DNA from: Alligator mississippiensis
Lineage: Eukaryota > Chordata > Crocodylia > Alligatoridae
NCBI RefSeq assembly: GCF_030867095.1
Contig: NC_081833.1
Location: forward strand, 70,521,895 to 70,585,894
Direction: 5' to 3'
Length of the DNA stretch: 64,000 nt
Within the stretch, counting starts at the first letter, position 1; each line of letters begins with the position of its first letter. The notes under the pieces were generated by a model. The model was not told where the DNA came from. It worked only from the letters and a program-made list of their open reading frames with translations, and did not search any database. Below, piece by piece: positions 1-13,400 of the stretch. Both the position numbers and the translations under genes were made by a program.

Positions 1-1126
1 CTTAAATGGATGGAAATACCACTTAGCTACAAGTTTAATGGTTTTTAAAATCATATTAGCCGGTCATGCGGCATGCTAGTCTCATCCCTCAGTCCACCTA
101 ACCTGATTTTAAATTGGATGAAATGTATGTCTCAGTGGTACTTCAACCCTGCTAGCTAATTTGATTTTAAAGCACACTTTCTTTCCCCTGAGTTTAAAAA
201 GGCCCCACAGAGGCATTACATATTTCTGATCTAATTGATCGATTGGAGATTGCTTTTTCATTTTGCTAAATGCAGTTTTGAGCAGGCAACTCCTGCCCAA
301 ACTCAAGCTTGCTGGAAATTTTAAAGTAGTGCAGATCTGAGCTCAGGTGTGGTGCATTAAATACTGCTCCTTTGGGAAGACAGGCTCCAGAGAGCGAGAA
401 GAAGGAGGCGAAGGAATAGGGCAAAATTCCTTGAATTCAAATCAACTCTAAACACAGTGGGTTGTAATCAGGGAATCGTCCCCAGAAGCATTCATTAAGC
501 ACTGGCAAGGCAAGCTTGTTTAGCTTTGGCATTTCATTGAGATAAAGAGGGTGGCAGCGGTAGGTTAGGCGCATAGATAACATGCTGGTTTTGTACTAGG
601 AAGAGTAAACATCATGGGCCTGATTCTCACCGTGTGCCTGTGTAAATCAGAAGTACGTCTGCTGATATCAGCACACATTTCCCATCCACCCTAAGGAGGA
701 AATGCCCAGACCTGAGTATCATGGAAATGATTTGTCTATTTGGTAAAAGATCATTGAAGGATGATAAAACATATAGCATGTAAAGTTTCTTTTAGGCCAG
801 GGCTTGCTACATCATGCCCCTTCCCCGCTGTCAATCATTATCCAACAGGTTCATGGTTCAGAAGGTGGAGCTGCCAGGCAATAAAAATAGGAGGTCAGAA
901 GAGGAAGTGTTCTAGTATTTATCCCATTGTCAGGGATGATTCAGATAATTCAGCTGTATGTTTTGTGATCTTTCACCATGCAATTTATTTATTCCACTCT
1001 CCTAAAGGGAGCCCCCTTTCTCTGCCCCACCCCCTTACCCTGTTCATATAACACACACTGCCTTTAGCAACACCTGCTTGCTATAGTGCTGGCTGTGTCG
1101 TGCATGTGTCTGCCTTCTCCAGGAAA
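1..1126. other. upstream flank of HSD17B2
   Basis: No coding exon is supported here. The stretch holds the 5' flank and presumably the promoter and 5' UTR, but no clear TATA box or CpG island is visible. A short repeat fragment beginning GGGCCTGATTCTCA near 616 resembles an old interspersed repeat of amniotes. Confidence 0.5.
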
Positions 1127-1412
1127 ATGGGCACTTCTATCTCTAAAGCTGACACTTCTGCTGCATTGCTCTACTTGAGTGTGACGGCAGTTTTTGGAGG
1201 AACAGTTTTTTACAAAGCCAGGAAGAAGAAGATGGAGAAAGCAAATACATTTGTCTGTGGTCTCCTGCTACTCTCATTGGAAATTCTCTGTTTTGCTATG
1301 CTGAGAAGTTATGCAGGTTTGCTCCTGTTCTCTGGGGCATGTCTCATCTCTTACATTTGCTTACCTGTGCGATCCATGTTACCTGTGGACAACAAAGCTG
1401 TGCTGATCACAG
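1127..1412 (+). CDS. HSD17B2: HSD17B2 coding exon 1 (membrane anchor)
   Basis: This exon encodes residues 1-95 and the first base of codon 96. It starts at the ATG in AGGAAAATGGGC and ends at ATCACAG before the donor GTAAGG. The product is hydrophobic: two segments separated by the basic run KARKKK, then a third ending near LISYICL, followed by LPVDNKAVLIT, which leads into the Rossmann fold. This matches the N-terminal anchor of mammalian HSD17B2, where LPVDQKAVLVTG is found. The frame stays open upstream to a GTG at 1100, but the ATG at 1127 gives the length and start expected for the family. The 5' UTR limit and promoter cannot be placed. Confidence 0.93.
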
Positions 1413-4400
1413 GTAAGGGGGAATGGGCAAAATTTGGGAAGTACAAACTGGCACTTCTGTCTGACAGATAAGCTGTGAAAGTTCCTATTGTCAGCTCTTC
1501 ATCACCTGTGCAGTGCCAGTATTTGGGCAGGTGTGTGGTTTTTGTTTTCTTTTGCAAACTCACATATCTTTTAGCTGCTTTCATTCCTTTTCTCAGATTT
1601 TTTTTTCCAGGTTATAAAGTGTTCTGCAGTCATTTAGGAAAACATCCTTTGTGCTATTTCTTTTAGTGCTTTATATTTTGAAAAGAAATTATACAAATAG
1701 TTTTCTGTGCTACATTGAAAAATCTACTTCTGGTCTCATCTGGTTTCACTAGTGTTTACTGTTGAAATATGTAGATTAATAACCCTGACTTTAATAATTT
1801 AAAACTGAGCTTTCAAGTGGCAGGCATATTATATTATTGCAACGTTTTCAATACATTGTAGGTCAAAACATAACTAACTCTTTAATTACACATTTAAGCT
1901 GTACATGGTTTCAAAAAGTAGACACTAGATTGATACAATATAGTAAAATATAGACACATGCTATATGCATTATCTATTAACACTATTCATAGATGTTCTT
2001 AACTAACACAGGTTAAATGCAATGATACTAAAGAGTTTTGTTAATTTATAAAAGAAACTATGACCTGGTTTCTCTCTTCTATTTTTTGTGAAATTTTTTT
2101 TTAGCACATTTTTAGTGTAAGCCATCCCGGGCATTGCTAATCTTAGCTTATTTTTTCATCCAGAACGTTGGATTGAATTGTTTGGAGTTGTCCATGTAGC
2201 TTATCGCTCTGAGAGTTTATACAGAACGTGGAGTAGTCATTTTAATTTGGATTGACAGATGTCCACACTAGGGCTTCAAAGAAAAAGTTAAGTGATAGCG
2301 TCCGCAGAAAGTTTGCCTCCCCCATTTTAGCAGCTCAGCTGAGTTCTGCCCGCTGCATCCAGTCCTTGTTTGTCTGCTCTGATGTACCAAATGAGGATGG
2401 ATGTAAGCCAGGGGTAGCTAGAAAATGCATGCCTGTGGCAGAAGGCAGAAACTTGAATCTGATCAGGCAAAGCAACAGCCTGTGCTTGCACTGAGACAAG
2501 TCTCTTGGGAGTTGTTTTTCTTTTCTGAAACTACCTTTTGCAAGATGCTGGAAGGTAATGTATCTTTAACAGCTAGCTTTCAGTGTCCCAGGAATCAGCC
2601 GTGCTTCACTCCCTTTAGGTGCTCCCATGCCAGTGCTTGATTGTCTTTACCCATAACTGGCTCAACCAGGATCTGCCCCACCTGTTGCCCCAGCTCCTCT
2701 CTGCTAATTTGAATCACTTGTATGATGATGCGGGGTCTCTTGCCACTCAGTTTTTAGCCTGTCTATCTAGTGCAGGCGAGGCCTGAGGCAGAGACTCAAT
2801 TACCATTGTATTTCTTTTCCCTTTCTAAAACCACTGAGGAAAGTGGCTGGGTGCTGCTGGGTTTCCATGGAGGATGATGTTGGCTATGCACACCTTGTTT
2901 TTCAGTTTTTATAAAATGCTTTGCTGTTTCTTTTGGGATGGATGATGACCTTAATGGCAGCACACACTTCCTTATGATTAGTTTAGCACAGCAATAGGTG
3001 TGAATGCTCCAGTATGTATGTGAAGGATACTGTCTTTAGCACGGTCATGCGAGTAACTCATGCGAGTAACTGCAGTCATATGAATGGCTCCAATTGATCC
3101 ACATCTCTCTATTGCTCTGGCTGCAGGATGGGGCCCTTTTGCTGTATTTAAATAGAAAGTCCTATGTGCACAGAGGATTGTATCACTTTCCTTTTTTGCC
3201 CCCATTTTGCCACTGGAGAAACTTTTCTATAGATTCAAAGACCCACATGGTCTGAAGTGAGTGGCAAAAATACTTAAACTGGGGGAAAGCTCTAAAACAG
3301 CAAAAGAAGAGAAGAGTTTTGTATTCTGGCATCTGGCCTTCCTTTCAGCATCAGAATTTCTGATGATAAGTAGGAGTTAATGATGCCAGTAGTGGGATTA
3401 GTGGTACATTTTCCATCTCTTGATGTACTGAAGACTGTCTTGGATGCCTTTGCGGAAAATCTGTTTTTGTCAAACACGAGTTTTAGGGCTTGCTAGAGGC
3501 ACAACTGGAACAAACGCTGTGCTCTGGTAGGCAGCTAGCTCAGATGATCTAATGATCCCTTCTGGCCTTCACATCTATGGAGCAAGGGGCAAAACTTCTT
3601 TTGAGGTCAGAGGCCTGGATGTAGGTGAAAGGAATGGTGTATTTCCCCCTCGTTGTTACAATCTCTGTCCATCTTTCCTTTGCACGCTCCTTTTCCTTCC
3701 TTCAAGGTATGTAGTAAAGGTCAGCTAATAATTAAGATAAGCATAGAGCCATGCACTGCATGTTTATACTTGCACAACAGGCTGGATAGGGCGAGAGGGG
3801 ATGTGAAAGATGGCACAAAGATGAGGTTTTACCCTCCCCCCACAAAAAAATCCCTGTTTGCCCAAAAGCTTGCAATTAAAGACCCAGTGAAGGGTGTTTG
3901 TGCCCAAAAGCTGGCAATTAAAGACCCAACAAAGGGTGTTTGTGCCCAAAAGCTGGCAATTAAAGAATTGCCTTTGCCTCTAGACCAATGCGGCTACAAC
4001 CTGGATACCTGTTTGCCCTACTGACATTTGCAGAGTTTGTTTCCTTTGGGAATCCCAAGAATGTGTGTGCGTGTTGTGGGGCAGGGGTGAGGGAGGGAGA
4101 TTGTTTGTCTAAGAGATATGGAAATCAGGTGTTACTTGAAGAGCTCTGATGCATCTTCAGCAAACCAGGGATTTCAGAGGCCAAAAAGCATTTTGCAAAG
4201 GGCTAATTCAGCAGGGGATGTTACCTTCTCGGAGCAGTTGACAGCAGGATTCAGTACACACCCCCAGTTTATTTCAGCTTGCAATTCACTTCCTGTCCAT
4301 CCTGAAGGAACACTGCCTAATATAAAGTACCTCGGAGTCATAAAACTAAAAACATACATGTTGAATTATGTTGCTCTGCAGGAACTGACTTGGGGTCTTT

Positions 4401-7400
4401 GCTATTGTGGAGATGTTAGAATCATGGCCATTGATAATAATGATGCACTTGCTATTTATATACCACTTGACATAGATGAATTTCCTCAAGCCTCCAGTGA
4501 GGTTGATAAGCAAGGAACACTATTTCCATTTTACAATGGCAGAAGCAGAGGAGTTAAGTAATTTCTCCAAGGCCACTGTATGGATTGATGCCAGGACCAA
4601 AACTAGGGAATTTTTAGTTCCTTGGACTGTCTTTAGATTTCTAGATCATACTGCATGCTGTTTTTGAAGCCTTTTATCTAATAGATTTCCATTACAGGCA
4701 ACAGCCTGGCATAACCCATTGATTTCAAAGTACATCATTTCTTTGGAGCAGATACAGCGTGCACAAATAGCGCAGATTTATAATGTGAAACATCCGTGGT
4801 CACTTCTCAGGCTGAGCTTGCCATTCAGCACGCAAAGGCTGACTTTCAACCCGTTTAGTACATGTCCTACCAGCACAGCCTATTTGGCCTCACTTCCTTC
4901 TCCAGGTTCTTGTCCTTAAGGTAGTGTTTAACAAGGAAAGAAACGTCTTAGTTTCTCTTTGGCACCAAATTGCTGCTTCTCTTCCTTCCAAAGTCAGTGG
5001 AAGTTACTTCAAACACTTTTTCCTTGTTGCCTACTGCAATGCTCAAGTCCAAGAGGTGATGGAATATGAGAGAGAAGGAAGGGTGGGAGTGGTGAACCCA
5101 TTCGTGTTTTCTCCAATAAAGTATTTCTTGTCTTATGAATGAGTGGGACTGCACAGCTATAACAACAAACGGAAATTAAGGAAGCTGTATTTTGCCTAAT
5201 GTGTCTTTCCAATTCTGGTGCTTTCAGGAAGCGATTCCGGGATTGGACATGCATTGGCGAAGCACCTGGATAATTTAGGTTTTGTTGTGTTTGCTGGGGT
5301 TTTGAACAAAGAAGGACCCGGGGCTGAAGCATTAAAAAGGAGCTGTTCCCAGAGACTTTCTGTCCTGCAGATGGATATAACCAATCCCACACAAATAAGG
5401 GAAGCTTATCTTGCAGTTTCAGAGAAGGTACAAAATGCAGGTATGGTTTCTGTGCCGTTTTCTGCAGGTGGTGCACAGGCATCTGTTTGCAAGGTGCATC
5501 CATTGTCTTGGTTGCAGCGTGGTCTGCATGGGATGTGTTACATATTTCCTTTTCTAAGCCTCTGAGCCATCAGGGCCTGCCTATAATAACATAGCTCCCC
5601 GGCTTTGTTTTGGGTGGGCCATCCAAACCAAATTTGGGATATACAGTCTATACATATTTAAAACAATCCTGTGTCCCCCTTGTAACAGAGCAATTTACTT
5701 ACCTTGTTTAATGATGGGCATTTCCTTGTCTTCTTCAGGATTATGGGGCATTATTAACAATGCTGGAGTCCTGGGGTTTACTGCAGACAGTGAACTGCTT
5801 CCCATGAGCGTCTACAGGCAGTGTATGGATGTGAATTTCTTTGGGGCTGTAGAGGTATCCAAAATGTTCCTACCTCTACTTCGGAAATCCCAAGGGAGGC
5901 TCGTTAATATGTCCAGCATGGCAGGTGAGTTGAACTGAAGCTGCAGATCAAGTCCATTTACGGTGCAGTGCAAATGATGAATAGTGACTTGGACCAGGTT
6001 TTGGTCACTATATTGCTTAGCAAAATAATCCTCTGAAATCAATATTTGCTCGTTATATCATTATCTCCTGTAATGAACTGTCTCTTTTGTTCAGGTGACT
6101 GCCTATGGTAGCTAGTCATTGAAGAGTTCAATAAAGATCACTTCTCTAGAAAGCTCTTGTTTTTCTCTCTCGTCCCGAGAGAGACTCGTACCACAATGTA
6201 ACGTGCTCAGGTCCAGAGTTGCAGATCTGAACTTGATAGTTTCCCCAAGAGACTTAAGTTTTCAAATGGATTGCTAAAACGTGTGCCAGCAGAATCGGAA
6301 ACAGCTCCTGCTGTGTGTGCAGATCCTGTATTTGTGCATAGAGTTGCCTGTGTTGTCCTTTCATGCACATGTTTGAAATGGCAGCTTTGCATCAGCGGTG
6401 GTTATGACTCAGGCCTCTATATCTCTAGGGTAATAATGGAGTATGAATGACTTTCAGATGAGTGTGAGAGATCTGTCCAAGAAAATTAAAGGAGAGGATG
6501 TTTGGTTAACACTTAACTTTAGAGCAGAAAAAGCAAATGTTGCAAGTGTTATCTACCTCTAGTAAACTTGTTAGATAAGTATTTAAGCTGCTGTGGTGTA
6601 ACCCTTCTTTCCTAGGACTTAGAACAGATTGAGCAAAGTATAGCGATAAAACATTTACATCTTAATTGGTAGGACACCTTCTACCCTTCCTAAGGAATGG
6701 ATGCCCGTTTCAGTCTGTACACTTTTCTGCAGTGCTTTCCAGAAAGCCTGCCCTGCCTTCTGGCACAATGAACAGAGGCAGAAAGACAGTGCCATTAAAG
6801 TAGTCTAAACTCGCATGTGAAATAGACCTTTATGTCATACCCTGAATCAGCGTAGCCAGCTGGAAGAGTCACTAAAGATGGAACCAAAGTTTGGAAATGT
6901 CGTCTGTCCGTGTGATTTCAGCTGCTTGGATGTAGACTGGCCCCTGTGCTCCAGAGCAGGCCAAGCAGAGGCACGATGCATTTTATGATCTTTGTTTTTC
7001 CTTACAGCTTTGCAGGAGACAAATACTTTGATTCACAGTTATGAAAAATTAAAAAAGCACCAGCAATGAGAGAGAGAAATTCTGAATACAGCTAAACAAA
7101 GTATTTTACTTCCCAACACCTTAAGTTCACAGTTTTGTGTCTCTTCTGTGATGAAAAAAAGACAGGGTTTGGAGTCTAGAACTCTGCCCACGGACGGGAA
7201 AGGAAACTTAATTTTCAGCAGTCTTGATGTCAGACTAAAAGTGGACGCTTTGTTTGTGCACGTTCTGGACGTACATCCTGCCGAATCTGAATTTAAGCTT
7301 CTAAGTCTACTTGCATGAAAGATGGAGCTAACAGTCACCTTTAGTTTAAACTGCAAGCTGTTTCAAGAATCTTGGCTTTAATATTTTTGTCTCTTTATGC

Positions 7401-10400
7401 AGAATGGGCGATTAAAATATATCATGTCCTCAACTGTTGTTTAAAAAGAAGAAGGAAAAAAATGTCCTGTGGGAAAGTTATCTGCTACAGGTCCCCCCTA
7501 ACTCATGTGTGCAGCTGTACTCCAATAGTCATGTTGAGACAAACATTACCCTGCCTAGCTTGAGCAACTGCTGTTGGCTTTTGCATTTTGTATGCATACA
7601 TTTGGAAACTGGGTGACAAAGGTGATATATATGTAAATGCTGAGGTACATGGTGAAATCCTGATCAACTTTAGCTGGGTTTGGTTCAGGTACATAATCTG
7701 ATTGCAATTCTGGCCTCACCGGAGCCCGTAGGAATTTTTGCCACTGATTTCAATTAAACCCATTTTTTATTCTCTGTTTTTGAGGGTGTCTCCACAAGCG
7801 GGATCATGTTTTTTCTCAGGGATAAGTAGCAGCGGCACATATTTGTGCTGTTGCTAGTTGTCCCTGGGCACGCCTCTGCACGCACACTGGTGCATGGCAA
7901 ATTGCCCCAGGTGGGGTAGGGAAGGCTGGGGCCAGCACCTGGGCGGCCCCAGCAGCCTTACTGGGAGCTCTGGGGCCTCCTGGGGCTGCAACAGTGGTGA
8001 TTTTGGGTGTGCAGAGCCTACTGCTAGTGGGTGTGCAGAGCCTAGTGCTGCCACGTGCACAGATCGCCTAGTGTAAAAAAAAAACAACTGCTGCACTGCT
8101 AAGAGATGCACTCGTGGAGATGTGCCCTTTTTGTCCAGCTTTTTTAGCAGATGCACTAAACTCCTCGACAGCTGGTGAATAAGTCTTACCAGACTTTTTT
8201 TTCCAGGCCATAATTTCACAAATTTGAACTATTATGGTTTTCCAATGAAAGAGACCAGCGCTTTGGGAACGGTAAGACCGTCTGTTCTTTCATGTGAATG
8301 ATCACCTAAGATATGCTGGGAAATGAGAACAGGAGTGGAAATAGGGTCCAGCAGCTACTAACTCAGGATTTAGGACTCCTTCAACACATTGACTGCCTGA
8401 TGGAGGATCCCTAAAGACCAGTTAAAGGCTTGCCATAATGGTTGGTTTAAAAATGTTCACCTTTACCTTGTGTTGGCTGATCTGACCTCCGTTTTCAATG
8501 TAACAGCCATAAGATTTATGACAAGAAGGGTTAAGGAAGTCACCGAAGTACAATGCGTGACAAACTGATATCATCATATCTATCTGTGATAACCACAAAG
8601 CAAGTTGCCTAGCTGGTTTATTGTTTTAAGCAGCAAGGAGCCATGCACACAACCCGTTTGCAGTTGTGTAAGTTAAAACAGTGTACAAAAGCTGAGGTAA
8701 GTTACTCCAAAACCTGAAGCGGACAGTCTACTGGTTATCTGAGAGTAGCCATGGCAGTAGGTGATATTATAGTACTTTGCCACTAGGGCTACGTACAGAC
8801 ATTCAAAAAGCCCGAGGCAAAATTGATCTAAGTTACGTGGTTTTCTGTAAGTGGTGTCGTTTAGATAGGTAGTGAACAAAACACACATTTGCCATTTGGT
8901 GGCGAGGGGCAGCAAATCTTAGACCTGGTTCTGCCATTTTTAAACCAGTCTACGTGTGACACACTTCTCTTCTGCTATGGGTACAGACTGGTTTTGTGTG
9001 CTGAACTTCTGTACAGACTGGCTGCCAATCAATTATACCAGTGAAAGTGTAATGTCTGCACCTGGCCAAGGTGGCAGGGGAACTGCTAAAGCTTATTTGT
9101 ATTGAGCAAATGGCTATTTTAGGGAAAATCCATACTGGATTCTAGTTAGTTGCACTAGTGTAGGGCTGTGCATTGTGTGTTCACTCTTTATGTATGTGCC
9201 CAGGCCCTAAGCAAAGAGCTGGGGTCTTTTAGTTCATTCAAATATACTCTTCTCCCTACTTCACCTCAACAGAAATGTTATTACAGCCTTAATTTTGCTC
9301 TACAATCTTCAGCGTTTGTCACCACGGTGTATACTTTACTTTACGGTTTTTAGTGCCTCCGTTTACTGGAATCTGAAGTATTCTGTTGGCAACAGAAACC
9401 TCACAAATCAGTTTTACACTTTCAAATCTGACATCCAGTTTGGTGTTCTCCGTGTATTACAGACTCAAATGATAGAAAGCAGGCACCAACATATTTTATG
9501 AGCACAATGTTTGCACTGCACGCGTGCTCAGGTAGATGTCAGGATCCTTATCGCTTACGCCCAGAATTGATTTCTGGCAGAAAATGAAAAGGTTCCCAAC
9601 CTCTAGTAATTTGACTTTGCTGGGGTTTTTAAACACGCCTGCTTTTACACATGGCCAGTTTTAGTAAATGTCTTTCCTTTTATTGCAGGGTGTGACTGTT
9701 AGTAAAATATTAGCTGAGGAGCTGGTGAAATCTCATTTTGCATGGCTTCCTCCTGTGTTCCTTGTGGTAATTTAACTAGATTTGAGGTTAGCCTGACCTC
9801 AAAGGAAAAGAATAATCGGTTTAAATGAGGATGACTTAGAATGAATTCACATCATGAAAGAAGAACGTGTAATTGGCTGGACTCATTTTAAAAGAACATT
9901 TTCCCCCCTCTCCCCTCGCCTCCCTTGAGGCTAACGTGATTCTGGTCATCGCAGTAAGGAACTGCGTAGATGACTTGACTTGAGCAGTTTATATTAAACC
10001 TGTTTTGAATCAGTATATTTTCCTTCCAACGATTGAATTGGCCCTTTAATAACATAATACATAGGAATATCATAATTGAATGGACTGAATGTACCAGCAA
10101 GAGTAATTATACAAATTAGGAGAGGGCTGACCTCGATGGCTTTATAGGAAGGTAGCTACCCTGTCAGCTTCTGCTCGCCGACCCGCTCCTTTCCACTATG
10201 GAAAGACTGGCCTGTGGAGACGGAAGTCTTTGAGTGAAGGAAGTTGACAATTTTCTACCAAAATGTTTTTTGACCAAAGGAGAGTCCCATTTCTTCCTAA
10301 AGGAAACCTGTACAAACTGTTCTCCCCCCTCCAAAACCTCCAGTATTTTGGTTTAATATTTATTCTTTGGTTTTCAGAACCGTAATACTTTGTAACAGGT

Positions 10401-13400
10401 TAGCTTCTTCAAGCTTCCATACACATGAACATTTGCATTTCTTTAGATATTTTTTCTACAGAATACACGTGTCCTTTCCCTCTTGCACACGCAATACTCC
10501 GTTTTGTTCAACGGATCCATTCCTATGGCCAGGTCAAACTGAAAGACTGCCTTCTGGGGCCGGCAGCCTGGTTCACGTAGTCAATCTTTTGTCTTTCAGA
10601 CTTCTGGTGTATTGGGGGAACGGTTTCCAACTGAGCTAAGTTTGGTTTGGCCTAAAAGCGTTGGCGTACCTCCCATCTCCCCATCAATTCTCTCTTTGTT
10701 TGTCTTCATACAACTGGAACTGAGACTGTGTAACTTGTGGTAGCTGTTATTAGGGGCCTACCTAAATTGTGGTTTGATGAATTTCATGGAAACTGCCCCA
10801 AATAGCGTTGTGCTCAATCACTGGAAAATCCAGCGCTGTCTGTGATTTCCTGCAAAATCAACCAAAAAAAAAAGGGTAGATAGGCTGAGTGAAGGCGCCT
10901 TCTGCCAATCAGCAGCAAGGGGCACAGCTGCTGGGTCCCTCCGCCAATCAGCAGAGGGGCAGGACCACTGTGAAACGCTCATGAAATCGGCTCTACCTGC
11001 TGCAAACGGACCATGCAAAACCCGTTGTCTCGCCATGACTTAGGTATGTCCCTAGGTATTATAGATGAGAGGGATTTCAAATCTCTCTTCTGATTTTAAG
11101 CTGTTCTGCTTTTCCCAGCAACAGCTGCAGAACAAAACTCCATGACTTAATTCTTTACATCATGTAACATGTTACCTGCATGACTCCTGTTTCTGAACCC
11201 CAGAAATGCAATACAATTGAGCTTCTTTTTGCAGTTAAAAAGTGACTTCCGAGCAGATGTTACTGACTTCAGTATTTTTCAGTTATTGCTAACTTTGCTA
11301 AGTGTGGTGTGTGTGTTTTTGGAAAATACCATATGATTTCTTTGACTACTTGTGCTTTGCTGCACTGAGATCAGCATAATAAAGCCTCAGTAGCCTGGGA
11401 AGAGCTTGAGTCCAACTTTATCATGTTTATATTACTCCTGCAGGAGGTGTCCCAATGCCAAGGCTCTCTGCATACGGTGCATCCAAAGCAGCTCTGTCCA
11501 TGTTTTCTGGAGTTATGAGGCAGGAGCTTTCCAAATGGGGAATTAAAGTGGCGGTAGTTCATCCATCAGGCTTCAGGACATGTAGGTATCTGACATTTCA
11601 GCTAGTTCTCCTCCCTCCCCAAGACTTTTCCCTATAGACCAATCTTCTCAAGCAGGAGTTCGAATGATTCTCAGCTGTCATGGTTCCTTCCCATCCTTCA
11701 CTTTTATTACTCAAATTAAGTCTTAGATTGCAAAAGTGAACAAGAAACTGTAAACGCCCCCTCCATTGGTAGTGCCTGACTCTTTTGCTCCTAGAGCAGT
11801 GGTTTCCAGCCTGTGCTCTGCGTACCCCTGTGGGCGACGGACTATGCCTGAGGGGTCAAAAGTCTGTGAATACTCACACTTACAATTCAAAGGGGGCTGC
11901 ACCTTCATGTGACATTTTTTAGGGATCTGGCGATGGAAAAAGGTTGAGAACCATTGGTCTAGATGGAGAGTATTTAAGCAAAGATCCTTATTGAGGAATG
12001 AGTGAAAGCCTTGGTTTCCCTTTCACAGTAGTGGGCACCGTTTCTCTTTGAAATCAGTCAGCCAGTCATTCTGATTGATTCTGATGGTTCTTCTCTCTTG
12101 TTTCAACTGCCTTGCCAAAAGTGAAAACCAGACTTCACTATCAGCTTGACTTTAGTAGAGCTTTATGGTTTCCTGACTTGAGAACATTAAAACTTACCCC
12201 GCACAATACCCGCTCCACCCTGTCAAACTGCTTTCCAGGGGCCCTGGTGCTGTGCCATCCGGCATTGTCCTCAGGTGGTACTCATTTTTATTAAGCAACT
12301 GAAGCTTTGTGTCTCCCAATACCCCTTTCAACGCTGAATTCTTTTCCTCATAAAGAATAAATACTATTTTCTACAGAAGTTTCCATTGCTAATTGATAAC
12401 CAGTCTGGCTAGAAATCTTTAACATTTAAACACTGTAGAGAATTGGCTCTCCAGAGCACAGTGGAAAGACATCCTGAGGAGGCTGGTATTCCCATTCCCT
12501 AGATAGTCCTATTCTGGCAGTGAGCTGAAAGCATTCATCCCCAGCACCTTCTCATAGCACAATTGTGTCTACAGTCTTTTAAAAAAAAAAAAGCTTTCTA
12601 TACAAACCTGACTTAGCCAGCTCCATGTAAAACAACTTATTGGAAATGTTCTTAAAAGACTTCATTCCAAAATATCTACCATACTTCCCTGTCTTTGTCT
12701 ATGGTTTGTTAGGAAAGTATAGTTTAAAACAGAATGAACTCCTTCCTCCTTCAACCTGTCCTGTGCAGTAGGACACTCTTACTTCATGGTATCATGTTGT
12801 CTTGGGAGTGTAACTTCTGCTGTCATGATAAAGGTTATGAGTAAAGTTTTGAAGACCTCTAAGGAGCTGAGATCCCACACCTGGGGGACCAAATGTCGAC
12901 ATTTGAATGGTATTTGGGCACTTAAAAATGCAAATGGTGCCCAACTCCCAGTAAGTTTGTCTTATGCCTATCCACGCTGAGAATCCCAGTCATTGCCTAT
13001 CTGCACCTTTAGGTACCTAACGACATTTAGTTGTCTTCCATGACAGGCAAAGGGAATTAGGCTTCTGAGTGTTTACATCATTTCTGAGAGCAGAGTTTGG
13101 CACTTCTCTAATGGACAATGATTGTGTTAGTAAACAGGTTTCCCGATTTGGTCCTTTGGTCCTGGTTTTAAACAAAAAGGTGTCCACTTCACCACCCCGT
13201 TACCTTAGTCGATTTTGTTAGGCATCGTAACATCCTTGTTAATCTCAGCGGAAAGGGCAAGGGCAGACCAGGCCATGGAGAATGAACTAATCTCTGCACA
13301 TAGAGGCAGTCTCTTCAGGTCATGGCTGATATCAGAAATGTTTATATAACCTTGAGGCTTGCACATATTTGAGTCTGTTGGGGTTTTTTTTCCCCTCCTC

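Larger units (their letters stand above)
1413..5227 (+). other. HSD17B2: HSD17B2 intron 1
   Basis: This 3815-nt phase-1 intron starts GTAAGG and ends CTTTCAG. It holds a CR1 3' tail, a 42-bp triplication and a MIR/L2-like fragment, each listed separately. The rest looks like unique AT-rich intron sequence. No additional exon is supported. Confidence 0.85.
5925..11443 (+). other. HSD17B2: HSD17B2 intron 3
   Basis: This 5519-nt phase-1 intron starts GTGAGT and ends CTCCTGCAG. It contains a GC-rich repeat near 7.8-8.08 kb and a hAT-like element at 8787-9067. Nothing else in it could be supported as coding. Confidence 0.85.

Noticed and set aside
1100-1126. Upstream in-frame GTG start for HSD17B2
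   Set aside because: The ATG at 1127 gives the expected N-terminus and length. GTG starts are not used in this family.
3653-4024. Open frame with repeated peptide CAQKLAIKDPTKGV
   Set aside because: It is produced by the 42-bp triplication of a SINE-like repeat. There is no sign of selection or gene structure.
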